This document shows positions 36,819 through 46,590 of a stretch of 64,000 bases of DNA, piece by piece (position 1 is the stretch's first letter; each line of letters starts with the position of its first letter). The stretch covers positions 628,489-692,488 of the forward strand of contig NZ_CP045997.1 in the NCBI RefSeq assembly GCF_010233585.1, read 5' to 3'. Source of the DNA: Spirosoma endbachense (GTDB lineage: Bacteria > Bacteroidota > Bacteroidia > Cytophagales > Spirosomataceae). The notes below the pieces were generated by a model. The model saw only the letters and a program-made list of their open reading frames with translations. It was not told the origin of the DNA and did not search any database. Both the position numbers and the translations under genes were made by a program.

Positions 36819-36861
36819 ACAGTCTTCAAAAGAGAAAAATTAGTCTTTTGAAGACTGTTTC
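36816..36861. terminator. hairpin overlapping the 3' end of the convergent minus-strand gene
   Basis: The arms 36816-36832 (GAAACAGTCTTCAAAAG) and 36845-36861 are perfect complements over 17 bp. The right arm encodes the last residues of the minus-strand gene that ends at 36840. It touches the plus-strand hairpin, giving a tandem structure between convergent genes. Confidence 0.6.
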
Positions 36862-37244
36862 TTACGCATTACCAGCTTTCCATCGAACACTTGCTGCCAT
36901 TGCCAAATAACCTTGCCCTTCTCTCGTTTCAGGATGAGTAAGGGTTCGTTAATCTTCACTCGATCTTTGGCATAAAAAGCCCCTTCTTTGGTGGATCGGT
37001 AATATACCTTTAATAAACTGGAGGTGCCTGTTGCCCAGCACTCCAATCGGTAGAATGTTTGAATTCCCTCGGCATGAAGCTCACAAAGATTCATGCCCCG
37101 GTATTGATCGGCTACCTGAATAGTGTAGGTAACTCCTTCGGGGTGTTCACCCGTCCATGTTCCAAGCCAGCTATCGGTTTGTCGGAAATTAACCAGTAGT
37201 GAACCAAGCAATAGTAAACAGGAAATAGACACTAACTTAAGCAT
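36840..37244 (-). CDS. small exported protein of unknown function
   Basis: This 134-aa product has an N-terminal signal (MLKLVSISCLLLLGSLLVNF) and a beta-rich body: WLGTWTGEHPEGVTYTIQVA, then TFYRLECWATGTSSLLKVYY and WQWQQVFDGKLVMRKKQ. The fold may be a lipocalin-like or calycin-type barrel, but I do not recognise a family. It is read convergently with the Gfo/Idh gene. Confidence 0.65.
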   Translation of the reverse strand: MLKLVSISCLLLLGSLLVNFRQTDSWLGTWTGEHPEGVTYTIQVADQYRGMNLCELHAEGIQTFYRLECWATGTSSLLKVYYRSTKEGAFYAKDRVKINEPLLILKREKGKVIWQWQQVFDGKLVMRKKQSSKD

Positions 37245-37446
37245 AAGTACTTTTCAGTGTTTACTGGATAATATGCCGGATATTTCGGCTTATGAGCCAA
37301 TTCAGGATCGATAGCTCCAAAAGCGACTGGAACGTAATCAATAACTCAGACAGACGAAGAAGGTTTTTGAACGTATTTAGTCAATCATAAAACCTTCAGA
37401 ATTGGCGTTCGTCATTCAGAAGGCTATTTATCTCCATTCGTTAGCT

Positions 37447-37941
37447 CTAACGCATATATGCACTGGTGCTGGTAGCCAATGCATCATCGAGCCAGAACGG
37501 GTGAAGCCTGGCTAATTCATCCGGAAGCGCATCTACCCGAAAGAGCCGTAATGCCTGCGTTTCTTCATTGGCAAACCCTTCGTTAAGTTCACTGAGCAAT
37601 TCTCCTTTAAAATAAGTCGTGACATACTGAACAATGCGATTGGGGTAAATATAGGTCTGCGATGCGGGCTCTGAATAAACGCCGATCAACCGATCGATGC
37701 GAACCTGAGCATCCGTTTCCTCGCTGATCTCCCGGTAGATCGCCTGTTCAACCGTTTCGCCAAACTCGACATGACCGCCCAGTAATCCCCATTGATTGAC
37801 ATCCCGTCTTTTTTGTAATAGAATTCTGCCCTGCTGATCAAAGATGATGGCGGCTACAGCGGGCAAAATGAGTTGCGAAGGCTTTTCCACGTGTACTATG
37901 CTTCTAAAATCCAACGGGGTAAATGTAGCTTTTAAAACCAA
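37447..37941 (-). CDS. NUDIX hydrolase
   Basis: This 164-aa protein contains the Nudix box GGHVEFGETVEQAIYREI followed by SEETDA; it fits GX5EX7REUXEEXGU except for Asp in place of the last Gly. Strands before it (LPAVAAIIFDQQGRILLQKR) match the family. It hydrolyses a nucleoside diphosphate linked to another group; the substrate is unknown. It is divergent from a Crp-type regulator over 51 bases. Confidence 0.9.
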   Translation of the reverse strand: MVLKATFTPLDFRSIVHVEKPSQLILPAVAAIIFDQQGRILLQKRRDVNQWGLLGGHVEFGETVEQAIYREISEETDAQVRIDRLIGVYSEPASQTYIYPNRIVQYVTTYFKGELLSELNEGFANEETQALRLFRVDALPDELARLHPFWLDDALATSTSAYMR

Positions 37942-37992
37942 TTCATTTTGCTTTTATTGGCAAAACGATGTACGACTTCAACCTGTACTTAA

Positions 37993-38559
37993 ATGGATAA
38001 TCCATTTGTCAACACCCTCACTCAATTCAGTTCCCTCTCCGAAGATGGCCAGCTAGCACTGGCTAAAGCATCTGTTCGCCTGGAGCATGAAAAGGGGCAT
38101 ATTCTGATTCGACAGGATTCGGTTAGTGAATACATCTATTTCATTGAGCGTGGCCTGACCAGAACGTACTATTACAAAGACGGCAAAGACATTACCGACT
38201 GGCTAAGTGCAGAGGGTCAGTTTGCGGGCTCTATAGCTAGTTTTATCACCCGTCAACCCGACCGGCGCATTGTTCAGTTGCTGGAGCCGTCCGTCTTATG
38301 GGCCATTTCCTTTTCGGCCCTCGAGCAGTTGTACCGAAGCTACCACGAAATAGAGCGACTGGGTCGACTGCTGGTCAGTCATGGGCTGGTGCTGCTGCAG
38401 AAACGATTTGATGATTTACATTTCGCTACGGCTTTAGAACGTTATCAGCAGTTTATGGCCAGTACACCGGCACTACTTCAACGTGTTCCCTTAGGCATGA
38501 TCGCTTCCTATCTTGGCGTAACTCAGGAAACACTTAGCCGGATTCGGGCTCAGGTCTAG
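37993..38559 (+). CDS. Crp/Fnr-family transcriptional regulator
   Basis: The 188-aa protein has a cNMP-binding barrel (~20-120; ILIRQDSVSEYIYFIERGLT) and a short C-terminal helix-turn-helix ending PLGMIASYLGVTQETLSRIR. It lacks the Cys set of Fnr. The ligand is unknown. It is followed by a DoxX-like gene, which it may regulate, as is often seen in Bacteroidota. Confidence 0.88.
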   Translation: MDNPFVNTLTQFSSLSEDGQLALAKASVRLEHEKGHILIRQDSVSEYIYFIERGLTRTYYYKDGKDITDWLSAEGQFAGSIASFITRQPDRRIVQLLEPSVLWAISFSALEQLYRSYHEIERLGRLLVSHGLVLLQKRFDDLHFATALERYQQFMASTPALLQRVPLGMIASYLGVTQETLSRIRAQV

Positions 38560-38637
38560 TTTTTGATAATTGTCAAAGGAGTCGTGCGCGTTCCGTCGGA
38601 GTTTTGTTTGATAAAACTCAAAAACGGAACAGCACCC

Positions 38638-38997
38638 ATGAACACTATTCTTTGGATTAGCCAGTGTTTTCTGGCAGTCGTATTTACGTATTCAGGCTGG
38701 ATGAAATCGACCAAATCGGAGGATCATCTGGTGGCGATCGGGCAGACTGGGGTTGAGCATTTGCCGATTCGGTTGATTCGGTTTATCGGCCTGGCTGAAT
38801 TGGCGGGTGTGATTGGTTTACTCGTACCCGGACTGATCTCTATTCAGGTCCTACTAACACCCATAGCAGCCTTCGGGTTAGGACTCATTATGATTCCAGC
38901 CGCTGGAATTCATTACCGGCGTCATGAACTCAAAGCCGTTTGGTTTACTATTGGCATTTTTCTGCTCTGTTTATTTGTTGCCTGGAAGCGGCTCTGA
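38638..38997 (+). CDS. DoxX-like membrane protein
   Basis: The start is the ATG at 38638 (MNTILWISQCFLAVVF), giving 119 aa; an earlier frame start at 38563 is unlikely. Four hydrophobic helices and the SGWMKSTKS plus RFIGLAELAGVIGLL pattern fit the DoxX-like family. These proteins are linked to redox or quinone chemistry, but their exact role is open. It follows the Crp-type regulator by 78 bases. Confidence 0.82.
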   Translation: MNTILWISQCFLAVVFTYSGWMKSTKSEDHLVAIGQTGVEHLPIRLIRFIGLAELAGVIGLLVPGLISIQVLLTPIAAFGLGLIMIPAAGIHYRRHELKAVWFTIGIFLLCLFVAWKRL

Positions 38998-39051
38998 GAT
39001 TTAAAATAAAGCGTTTCTGCCTGATTGGTGTTCTATAGAAAACCCAAGCAC

Positions 39052-39207
39052 ATGGCGCACGAACAAAAGAAGAACAAGAATATTAAAAAAGTGGCTACCA
39101 AAGCCCCCAAGGTTCATGGTAGCCCCAAAGTCCCCAAATACGAACAGAAGGATGTTGGTATCACGCCACCGGGAATAGTTGTACCTAGCAAAAAAGACCG
39201 GAAATAA
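39052..39207 (+). CDS. small lysine-rich protein
   Basis: The ATG at 39052 opens a 51-aa, strongly basic, low-complexity protein (MAHEQKKNKNIKKVATKAPK, later PKVPKYEQKD). It has no hydrophobic segment. It may bind nucleic acid or ribosomes, but nothing identifies it. The A-rich sequence before the ATG could serve as a ribosome site. Confidence 0.55.
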   Translation: MAHEQKKNKNIKKVATKAPKVHGSPKVPKYEQKDVGITPPGIVVPSKKDRK

Positions 39208-39406
39208 TCAGTCACTGGTGGGCTTATTGAATCACTAATTTATGGCTAAGGCAGATTTCCAACCCCGGACGGGCGTCCGGGGTTGGGTGACCTTTGGCTG
39301 TGCGCCAATTAATTTTCACGTCTTAACATTCTTTAACTGCCTAATTGTCAATACACAATCTCTAGTCTTGATCTTTGTTCTACTTACGGCTTCCCTGTCC
39401 GATCAG

Positions 39407-40857
39407 ATGATTATAAAGATCCTGCTCTCCCTTACTGCGGCTCTGTTCTGGTTAAAAAATCCTGGACACGCTCAATCCATTGAAAAGATTATTGTTAATC
39501 AGAAAGACAGTCTGACCGGTTACTATCTGGCCATCCAACCGGCTAGCCATACGATTTCAAACGTATTGGTTCTGCTGCCAGGTTATGCTCAAACGCCCGA
39601 AAGTATCTTTCCCGAAACCAAGCTTCCTAATGTCGCCTATGTCAATAATGTACTTGTAATTGCGGTTGCCGAAGGGCCAAAAATCTACGCCGATTCGGCC
39701 GTTGTGCCCAAATTAAATCAGGTCTTTAAGGATGTCATCAGTCGGTATGGCGTGCGGCCCGATCAATTCGTATTAGGCGGCTTTTCTGCTGGTGGTACGA
39801 TTGCGTTACGCTATGCTGAACTCTGCAAAGAATCTCCCAGTACCTATCCAATAAACCCTAAAGGTGTATTTACCATAGACTCGCCAGTCGATCTGATTAA
39901 TTTATGGGGCTATTTCGAGCGGGAGATTGCCCGAAATTTTGCGGAGGCAGGGGTTTCCGAAGCCCGGTTTATAACAAAAGTTATGGCTCAGGAATATGGA
40001 ACCCCAAAATCCAATCTGTCCCAATACAAGCAACTGACCCCTTTTTATAGAGACCTTAACGAGCCAGGTAATGAGCGTTTCTTAAAAAACATGGGCGTCC
40101 GGGTCTATCATGACGTGGACATTAACTGGTATCTGAAAGAACGAAGGCGAAGCATTTTTGATGCTAATTATGCCGATTCTTCAGAGCTGATTAATCGGTT
40201 GCTGGTGTTGGGCAATCAACGGGCTGAGTTTGTCCAGTCTGATCGAAAAGGGTATCGAAGTAATGGCATGAGACATCCGCACTCCTGGTCGATTGTCAAT
40301 GAAGTAGAGTGTATCCAATGGATAAAGGGATTGTCGTCGGGTGCTTATGTGTATTCAACCCCTGCCAACTGGCGAACCGAACTAACTGATTTCCCGCTTG
40401 AGAAGGCAGTGCTGATCTGCGATTTGCGCCTGGCTGGGGGCAGGTCGGGAGCGATGAATTCTGGTCCTACACCTCGCTGTGGTGGCTGGACGGCAAGCCA
40501 ATTATCAATAACGCATCACTACAGCGGGATTTGGAAGCCTATTACACGGGGTTAATCAAGCTCAATGTCGCCAATAAATCCATTGATGTAAGCCGTATTC
40601 CCAAACCAAAAGTGAAGATCAGCTCCGAAGCACCCGGCCCAGACAATGTCGCAGCTTTAAGCGGGGTAATTAGCCTCTACGACCCCTTTATGACAAACCA
40701 GATTATTGAACTGTATTTTAAAGCGTCGGTCAGCGATTGTCCCTCAGCCGCTAAAACAACGATCTTTTTTGAGTTCTCCCCTCAAGCCAAAACAAAGGCT
40801 ATCTGGCAGACAATGAATCAAATTCAACATGACTTTAGGTGTATTGACTCCTTGTAG
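39407..40857 (+). pseudogene. exported alpha/beta hydrolase with C-terminal domain, interrupted by a frameshift
   Basis: The start is the ATG at 39407 (MIIKILLSLTAALFWLKNPG), a signal peptide. The first ~340 residues form an alpha/beta hydrolase domain with the nucleophile elbow FVLGGFSAGGTIALRYAE and a late His in RHPHSWSIVNEVE. Near 40400-40408 the frame changes by -1. After it, the open frame reads SADLRFAPGWGQVGSDEFW and continues to 40857. Without the shift the ribosome would read an unrelated tail to 40555. Adding one G in the AAGGC at 40403-40407 restores a single ~484-aa protein. Either the gene is broken or a base was lost in sequencing. Confidence 0.75.
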
Positions 40858-40993
40858 GTTGGATACTCCTCCGAAAGTAGATCGTTGAGCCATCAAACAG
40901 CTCAGGGGCACTTATAACCCGTGCTCAGGTGATCTACTCCAGAAAAGCAACATGAATTATTTGGCGCTTTCCCGGAGTAGACCTGATTTAAAT

Positions 40994-43696
40994 TTATTCA
41001 CTCCGCAGGCTTTTGACAGGGTTCATTACGGCTGCTTTGATCGCCTGGAAACTAACGGTCAGTATAACGAGCAAAAGCGATGACACTAAAGTTACGATAA
41101 ATACGCCTGCGCCAATAGTTATGCGATAGGAATAATCCTGCAACCATTTTTCCATAGCATACCAGCCAATCGGTGCCCCAATGACAAAAGCAATACCCAT
41201 TAACTGAATAAAATCTTTGGTTAACAGGCGAACAATATTGGGGACCGTTGCTCCTAACACTTTCCGTACGCCGATTTCTTTAGTCCGTTGCTGGGCAGTG
41301 TAAGCCGCCAATCCGAAAAGTCCCAGACAGGAAATGAATATGGTCAATCCAGTAAACAGGCCGGTCAATAAACCGGTGCGTTGTTCGTCGGCAAATTTGG
41401 CTTTATACGACTCATCGGCAAATGAATAGTCGAACGGATAGCCCGGATTATATTTTTTAAAGACCGTTTCGACAAGTTCCAGGTTTTTGGCTGTAGTGTT
41501 CGCTGGATTTAACCGGATGCTTGTCCATGCCAGGTCGACTGAACCTTTTGGCCCATTGACAATGACCGGATTAATCGACTCATAAGGAGAGGCAAAGATG
41601 AAATCTTTCACAACACCAACCACCTGCCAATTCCGGTCATCGAAATGAATACTCGTTCCAACAGGGTTTTTCAAATGCATCGTTTTTACAGCAGTTTCAT
41701 TTAACAAAACCGCCGATGAATCTGTACTGTATTTCCGGATATCAATCTCCCTGCCTGCCAGTAATTTCGTGCCTGTCGTTTTCAGAAAATCTTCATCGGC
41801 TCCAAATCGATCAAACTCGATGTCTTTATCTGCTTTTGTGCTGCCGGGCCATGAAAGACCCCATTGGCGGGAGTTGATCGTCGTAATCGGGCCAAGTGAT
41901 TTGCTCACGGAAATCGCGGCTCCGCTTTGGAGTAATTCCTGTTGTAACGAGCCATAGTGCTTTGGCAGGTCACCTGATAGGTAAGAAAACAGGAGGTTAT
42001 CGCGGTTATAACCGCTTTCCCGATTTTGGGCGTAATTCAGTTGATGTTGAATTACCAACGTGGCGATTATCAGCACAATAGCAAACGTAAATTGCGCGAT
42101 TACCAATCCTTTTCTTGGCGAAAATATGGCATTTACGGACTGATAAGTTCCTTTAATAACCTTGACTGGTTGAAAGTTAGCGAGGAAAAAAGCAGGATAA
42201 CTTCCTGCCAGCAACCCTGTAAACAAAACAAAAGCCACGGCCATCAGCCAGAAATCTACAGACCCCATATCCAGGGATAACCGCTTGTCAGTTAAGTCAT
42301 TGAACAGAGGAATACACAATACGATCAAGAGCAGCGCCCCTATTCCTGACAGCAGGGCAAGCATTACCGACTCGCTCATAAACTGAAAAATCAGCGCTGA
42401 TTTCTGCGCACCGGCCACTTTTCTGACGCCCACTTCTTTGGCTCTTTTTTCGCTTCTGGCGGTACTTAAATTAACAAAATTGACCGCAGCAATCAGCAGG
42501 ATAAAGCCTGCAATAATGCCGAACAGACGTACAGTAACAATCTTTCCTTCAGTCAGGTAGCCATTTTCCTGTTTTGAATACAGGTGCCATTTACTGGCCG
42601 GATGTAGGAAAATCTGCCTGTTCGATACATCATCGATTACTCCTTTGAGGTGTCCCGCTGTAACGCGTTTGATCTTCTCATTGACAGCATCTGGACTAAC
42701 CTTGTCTCTCAAAAGCACATAGGTATAATTATTATTCGAGCTCCATTCGTCAGAGTCCCAGCCAGGTGTCACAAATTTGGCCCAGGGTAACAGATAGGCT
42801 ATACCGCTAAATTGAGTATTGTCCGGCAAATCATCCAAAACCCCGGTCACAGAAAAACTATCCTTATGATCAAGCTGAACTACTTTACCCAGCGCATCGG
42901 TAGTTCCAAATAATTTTTCCGATAGGGATTTTGTGATGACGATTCCGTTGCTACCCGAAAGAGACGTTTGGCGGTTGCCCGAAATGAATGGAAAATCAAA
43001 TAAGTTCAGGAACGCAGGGTCAACGAAAGCACCGTCGGTATTCAGCTTTTTGTCAGTTGCCGTCAGGAGAAACGTGGCAGACCGGAATCTGGAAACGTCC
43101 TCAATGTCGGGATAATCCTGCTTAAGTGCCGGTGCCAGAGGCTTTGGTGTAGTCCCCCAAACCTGCACGATTCCGCTAAATTTATCCCGATTATAAACCT
43201 GAAAAAGCCGGTCCGTTTTGCTGTAAAAGCGGTCGTAGTTGAGTTCACTTTGAATCCAGAGGAAAATGAGCGAAGAGGCCGCCATGCCAACAGCCAATCC
43301 GGCAATATTGATGGATGCATAGCCTTTTGCCCTGATCAGATTGCGCCAGGCGACTTTTAAATAATTGCGAATCATAATAGGATCTAAAGTTGAGGGATGA
43401 GGGTATTCGCCAAATCGTTGAGGATACACGGTTATTTTAGCCTGTTGGTGTAGCCCGACCAGCCCGGTACTGGGTTTACGTTTGATCACGAAGGGCCTGA
43501 TTAAACTCACTACGTCCCGGATGTAGCGAAGCCGCGCTTTTTTCAGGCCAATTTGTTGGACTCGCTCCTGAAACAGCTCGTCCAGATCACCTTCCATCTC
43601 CTCGACCAGATGAGGAGCGCAGAACCACCGCAAAAGACGGGTAGCCCAACGCGGTCCGACGGGTCGGGGTGGCTGCGGGTCAGTTGACCTATTCAT
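40994..43696 (-). CDS. MacB/FtsX-type ABC transporter permease with prefix domain
   Basis: This 900-aa protein begins with a ~90-residue soluble prefix (EEMEGDLDELFQERVQQIG), which in Bacteroidota precedes such permeases. Two MacB-like modules follow, each with a long periplasmic domain and FtsX helices. Motifs include IKVAWRNLIRAKGYASINIAG-like opening sequence, EKRAKEVGVRKVAGAQK and the repeated RTKEIGVRKVLGATVPNIVR. The ATPase is not encoded here. These permeases move lipids, peptides or antibiotics or signal membrane stress. Confidence 0.9.
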   Translation of the reverse strand: MNRSTDPQPPRPVGPRWATRLLRWFCAPHLVEEMEGDLDELFQERVQQIGLKKARLRYIRDVVSLIRPFVIKRKPSTGLVGLHQQAKITVYPQRFGEYPHPSTLDPIMIRNYLKVAWRNLIRAKGYASINIAGLAVGMAASSLIFLWIQSELNYDRFYSKTDRLFQVYNRDKFSGIVQVWGTTPKPLAPALKQDYPDIEDVSRFRSATFLLTATDKKLNTDGAFVDPAFLNLFDFPFISGNRQTSLSGSNGIVITKSLSEKLFGTTDALGKVVQLDHKDSFSVTGVLDDLPDNTQFSGIAYLLPWAKFVTPGWDSDEWSSNNNYTYVLLRDKVSPDAVNEKIKRVTAGHLKGVIDDVSNRQIFLHPASKWHLYSKQENGYLTEGKIVTVRLFGIIAGFILLIAAVNFVNLSTARSEKRAKEVGVRKVAGAQKSALIFQFMSESVMLALLSGIGALLLIVLCIPLFNDLTDKRLSLDMGSVDFWLMAVAFVLFTGLLAGSYPAFFLANFQPVKVIKGTYQSVNAIFSPRKGLVIAQFTFAIVLIIATLVIQHQLNYAQNRESGYNRDNLLFSYLSGDLPKHYGSLQQELLQSGAAISVSKSLGPITTINSRQWGLSWPGSTKADKDIEFDRFGADEDFLKTTGTKLLAGREIDIRKYSTDSSAVLLNETAVKTMHLKNPVGTSIHFDDRNWQVVGVVKDFIFASPYESINPVIVNGPKGSVDLAWTSIRLNPANTTAKNLELVETVFKKYNPGYPFDYSFADESYKAKFADEQRTGLLTGLFTGLTIFISCLGLFGLAAYTAQQRTKEIGVRKVLGATVPNIVRLLTKDFIQLMGIAFVIGAPIGWYAMEKWLQDYSYRITIGAGVFIVTLVSSLLLVILTVSFQAIKAAVMNPVKSLRSE

Positions 43697-43913
43697 GCCC
43701 AGACCGTTTTAGTAAGGCTTCCTGAACCTGCCTGTAGGGATGCCGAGCCTCCTGTTCGTGGTTCGTATTGCGTTTCATTTGATACACAATTTTGCCTGTA
43801 ACAACGGATCGATCAGCATCGACCGGTCGAATGGTCATGGTTCGCAGGGCAACCTTTTTGAACGGGCTGAAGCAGGTATCTTTCATTACTAGCGGTTTAT
43901 TATACATATACAT
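43689..43913 (-). CDS. possible small protein upstream of the permease
   Basis: A 74-aa frame ends 8 bases inside the permease start. PadR-like regulators often sit in this position, but the sequence (KVALRTMTIRPVDADRSVVT) does not show a PadR winged helix. It is charged and has no membrane segment. It may be a true small gene coupled to the permease or a chance frame; evidence is weak. Confidence 0.3.
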   Translation of the reverse strand: MYMYNKPLVMKDTCFSPFKKVALRTMTIRPVDADRSVVTGKIVYQMKRNTNHEQEARHPYRQVQEALLKRSGHE

Positions 43914-44495
43914 AACAAATGCCCTGCCAAACTAAAAAATAGCCCTCTGTGCGCTATTTATGGCTATTTGATACCTATTTGACATAGTTATCCTGTCCAG
44001 AAACGGACAGCAAACGTACTATTGTGGACACCAATAATGTGGAGCTCACAATTCTACAGTGGCCCAGAAAATAGCCTGACTGTTTATGATCCTGATTCTA
44101 TCGAACCAGGTTCGCTTAATTCATTGAACACAAAAATCCCCGCCCTCATCTGGAGCGGGGATTCTACCCACCGTAACTGCGGCCGGTTGTAACTTGTACT
44201 TAACCTAACTCACTAGACCCTCGCTACTACTACTTCGGTTGGAATCCTTCACAAATTCATAGCAAAAAACTTTTTCATTTGGCCTGCTAGGGGCCGATTC
44301 TTACGGATAGGCTACTTCTTTCAAAAACAGAACAGAAACAAACCGGTGGTATTAGAAGGAGTGATTTTCTAGACTATACAGCGTGATTGACCGATTAGAA
44401 AAAGAATGGAAATACTAAAAACCGTTTACATAGAATTTGTTTGCCAGTGGCTGCAAATCAACTAATTTACTAGCAGAATTAAACGATAATTAAGT
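43914..44495. other. 582-base intergenic region
   Basis: I see no gene here. It contains a terminator-like hairpin at 44135-44163 and otherwise AT-rich sequence. It should hold the promoter of the GIY-YIG gene on the right and of the permease unit on the left. Confidence 0.5.
44131..44163 (-). terminator. hairpin with T-run on the minus strand
   Basis: The arms AATCCCCGC (44135-44143) and GCGGGGATT (44155-44163) form a 9-bp GC-rich stem. Read on the minus strand it is followed by TTTTTGTG. No clear minus-strand gene ends just before it. Confidence 0.6.
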
Positions 44496-44870
44496 ATGTA
44501 TCAGGACGATTACGGTCGTGAATGGGAAGGGCCCTTTCCTTTTTCACTAAGCATGATCAGTGCGCATGCTCCCAGAGCAACTGGTGTTTATCAGCTTATT
44601 TTCCCGAATGGGAGTGGTTTTGAGGTGGCTTATATTGGCATTGCCACTGGCGGAAATTCCATTTACAATCGACTTACAGCGCACTGTACCGGTACTGGGA
44701 ATTGGGCTCTGGCACGACTTAGTGATCCGGACTCTTTCCTGTTTGTCTGCTATCGGTGTGACGATCTGACCGCCAAACAGATAGAATCTCATGTTATAAC
44801 CCTGAAAAAACCACCCTTTAATGTAAAGCCAGAGTACAAGCATTTCATTCCAAGCATCTCGATTCATTAA
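44496..44870 (+). CDS. single-domain GIY-YIG-like protein
   Basis: The 124-aa protein has GVY at residues 30-32 and AYIG at 45-48, the two strands that name the GIY-YIG nuclease fold. A Tyr/Arg-bearing helix (SIYNRLTAHCTGTGNWALAR) and a late QIESHVITLKKPPFNV with a candidate metal Glu follow. Known relatives cut DNA (UvrC, homing and restriction enzymes) or have lost activity. The protein stands alone without a partner nuclease or methyltransferase, so its target is unknown. Confidence 0.72.
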   Translation: MYQDDYGREWEGPFPFSLSMISAHAPRATGVYQLIFPNGSGFEVAYIGIATGGNSIYNRLTAHCTGTGNWALARLSDPDSFLFVCYRCDDLTAKQIESHVITLKKPPFNVKPEYKHFIPSISIH

Positions 44871-44948
44871 CGGTTCAAGCCACTTTAACGATCTGGCCGT
44901 GTACCTCTGGGTTGCAAACAAATGCATTCTACCATTACGGCATGCGAA

Positions 44949-45701
44949 TTAATTGGTTGCCCCACCATTCACTAATAAGTGCTGCCCATTTACAAAGGAA
45001 GACAGGTCGCTGGCAAAAAACTCAGCAGCGTTAGCCACATCGTCTACGTCGGCCAATCGACCCATTGGGCAGCTATCAAGCAATTGTTTTCGTAGCTCAG
45101 GATAGCTGGCCGGGTCGGTAAAGATGCCGGAATGATCAACGGCAAACGGAATAATCGAGTTTACCGTAACGCCACGATGGCCTATTTCCTTCGATAGAAT
45201 ATCGACCAGGTATCTTGGTGTCGTTTTGCTGCCCCCATACACTGCCATGCCCGGAACCGGGAACGATGTGGTACTGGAAGCAATGTAAATGATCCGGCCA
45301 TTGTCTTCAATTGTTCGGGCAGCCTGCTGCATGGTAAAGTACGAACCTTTGGTATTAATGGCGAAAACCCGGTCGAACTGCTCCTCGGTAAAATCCGTAA
45401 CGGCAGTTTCCACCAGTTCAATGCCCGCGTTAGCCACAACGATATCTATTTTACCAAATGCCTGTCTGGCTTCCGTAAACAGACGTTCGATCTCAGCCAC
45501 CTTGCTGACGTCGGCCTGGATGGCCATTACTTTGGCCCCCATTGCCTGAATGTTGCTCACAACTTCATCGGCCGAAGCCTTATCGCGAGAATAATTGATC
45601 ACAATAGACGCACCCAGGGCGGCATACCGTTCGGCAATTGCTTTTCCTAATCCTCTGGCAGATCCGGTAATTACGGCAACTTTATTGACTAGACTATTCA
45701 T
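44949..45701 (-). CDS. SDR-family oxidoreductase
   Basis: This 250-aa classical SDR has the cofactor motif TGSARGLGKAIAERYAALG, VANAGIELVETA in place of NNAG, a Ser in IIYIASSTTSFP and the catalytic YGGSKTTPRY. It ends GQHLLVNGGATN. It shares the layout of the next upstream gene (45758-46498), 56 bases away, and the two look like tandem paralogues. The physiological substrate is unknown. Confidence 0.9.
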   Translation of the reverse strand: MNSLVNKVAVITGSARGLGKAIAERYAALGASIVINYSRDKASADEVVSNIQAMGAKVMAIQADVSKVAEIERLFTEARQAFGKIDIVVANAGIELVETAVTDFTEEQFDRVFAINTKGSYFTMQQAARTIEDNGRIIYIASSTTSFPVPGMAVYGGSKTTPRYLVDILSKEIGHRGVTVNSIIPFAVDHSGIFTDPASYPELRKQLLDSCPMGRLADVDDVANAAEFFASDLSSFVNGQHLLVNGGATN

Positions 45702-45757
45702 GATTGTTCGTGTTTAAGAAGAAAATGGAACTGAAAAAGTTGGCTGGAAACGGATGG

Positions 45758-46498
45758 TTAAGCCATACCGCCATTGATACCAAGATTCTGGGCATTTACC
45801 CATTTAGCGTCATCGCTGGCCAGGAACACCACAATTTTGGCGATATCATCCGGTTCGCCCAGACGATTGAAGGGCGATAGAGAAGCCAGCCGGTTGATCG
45901 TTTCCTCCGACTTTCCATTGGTAAACAATTCGGTGTTGGTGGGACCGGGCGAAACCGAATTAACATTGATACCCCGACTGCCGACTTCTTTCGAAAAAAC
46001 ACGGGTTAGCTGCTCAACGGCTGCTTTGGTTGCGACATAGGTTCCGTAGGTGGGCAGCATAATCCGGTTTACGGACGTAGAAAAATTAATAATACTACCC
46101 TTATCGGCCAGGCGGGTTGCGGCTTCCCGCATGGTATTGAACGTGCCTTTGACATTGATGTCGAACTGGCGGGCAAAATCCTCATCAGTCGTATCCTTAA
46201 TGAGTTTGTTGATCATGATACCGGCATTATTGACCAGCACGTCAAGTCGGCCATAATGGGCAATAGCCGCATCGAAGAGATTTTTAACATCCGTCGTCTT
46301 GCTGACGTCGGCCTGGAGCGCAATGGCGTCTCCCCCCTGCTGAATGATATCGGCAACTACCTGTTCGGCAGCCTCCTTACCACCGGCATAGTTGACAACT
46401 ACTTTTGCCCCGGCATCAGCCAGTGTCAGGGCAATAGCGGCACCGATTCCTCTTGATGCGCCGGTTACGAGTACTACTTTTTGTTCGAGCGTTTTCAT
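45758..46498 (-). CDS. SDR-family oxidoreductase (FabG-like)
   Basis: The 246-aa protein shows TGASRGIGAAIALTLADAG, NNAGIMINKLI, a Ser in IINFSTSVNRIM and the active site YGTYVATKAAVEQL. Its C-terminus ends NAQNLGINGGMA. It is the first gene of a minus-strand pair with a second SDR. An AraC regulator ends 92 bases upstream and is a likely controller. Confidence 0.9.
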   Translation of the reverse strand: MKTLEQKVVLVTGASRGIGAAIALTLADAGAKVVVNYAGGKEAAEQVVADIIQQGGDAIALQADVSKTTDVKNLFDAAIAHYGRLDVLVNNAGIMINKLIKDTTDEDFARQFDINVKGTFNTMREAATRLADKGSIINFSTSVNRIMLPTYGTYVATKAAVEQLTRVFSKEVGSRGINVNSVSPGPTNTELFTNGKSEETINRLASLSPFNRLGEPDDIAKIVVFLASDDAKWVNAQNLGINGGMA

Positions 46499-46590
46499 AA
46501 TCCTTTGTGTTAAATTGATGATACAAAGGTGGTATGGGAAACGCCCGCCGAACGTACACGAATTACAGCATTAGATGCAAATATCTAAGA

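Noticed and set aside
43689..43913. PadR-type regulator upstream of the FtsX permease
   Set aside because: The position fits, but the sequence lacks the winged-helix pattern of PadR; kept only as an uncertain small gene.
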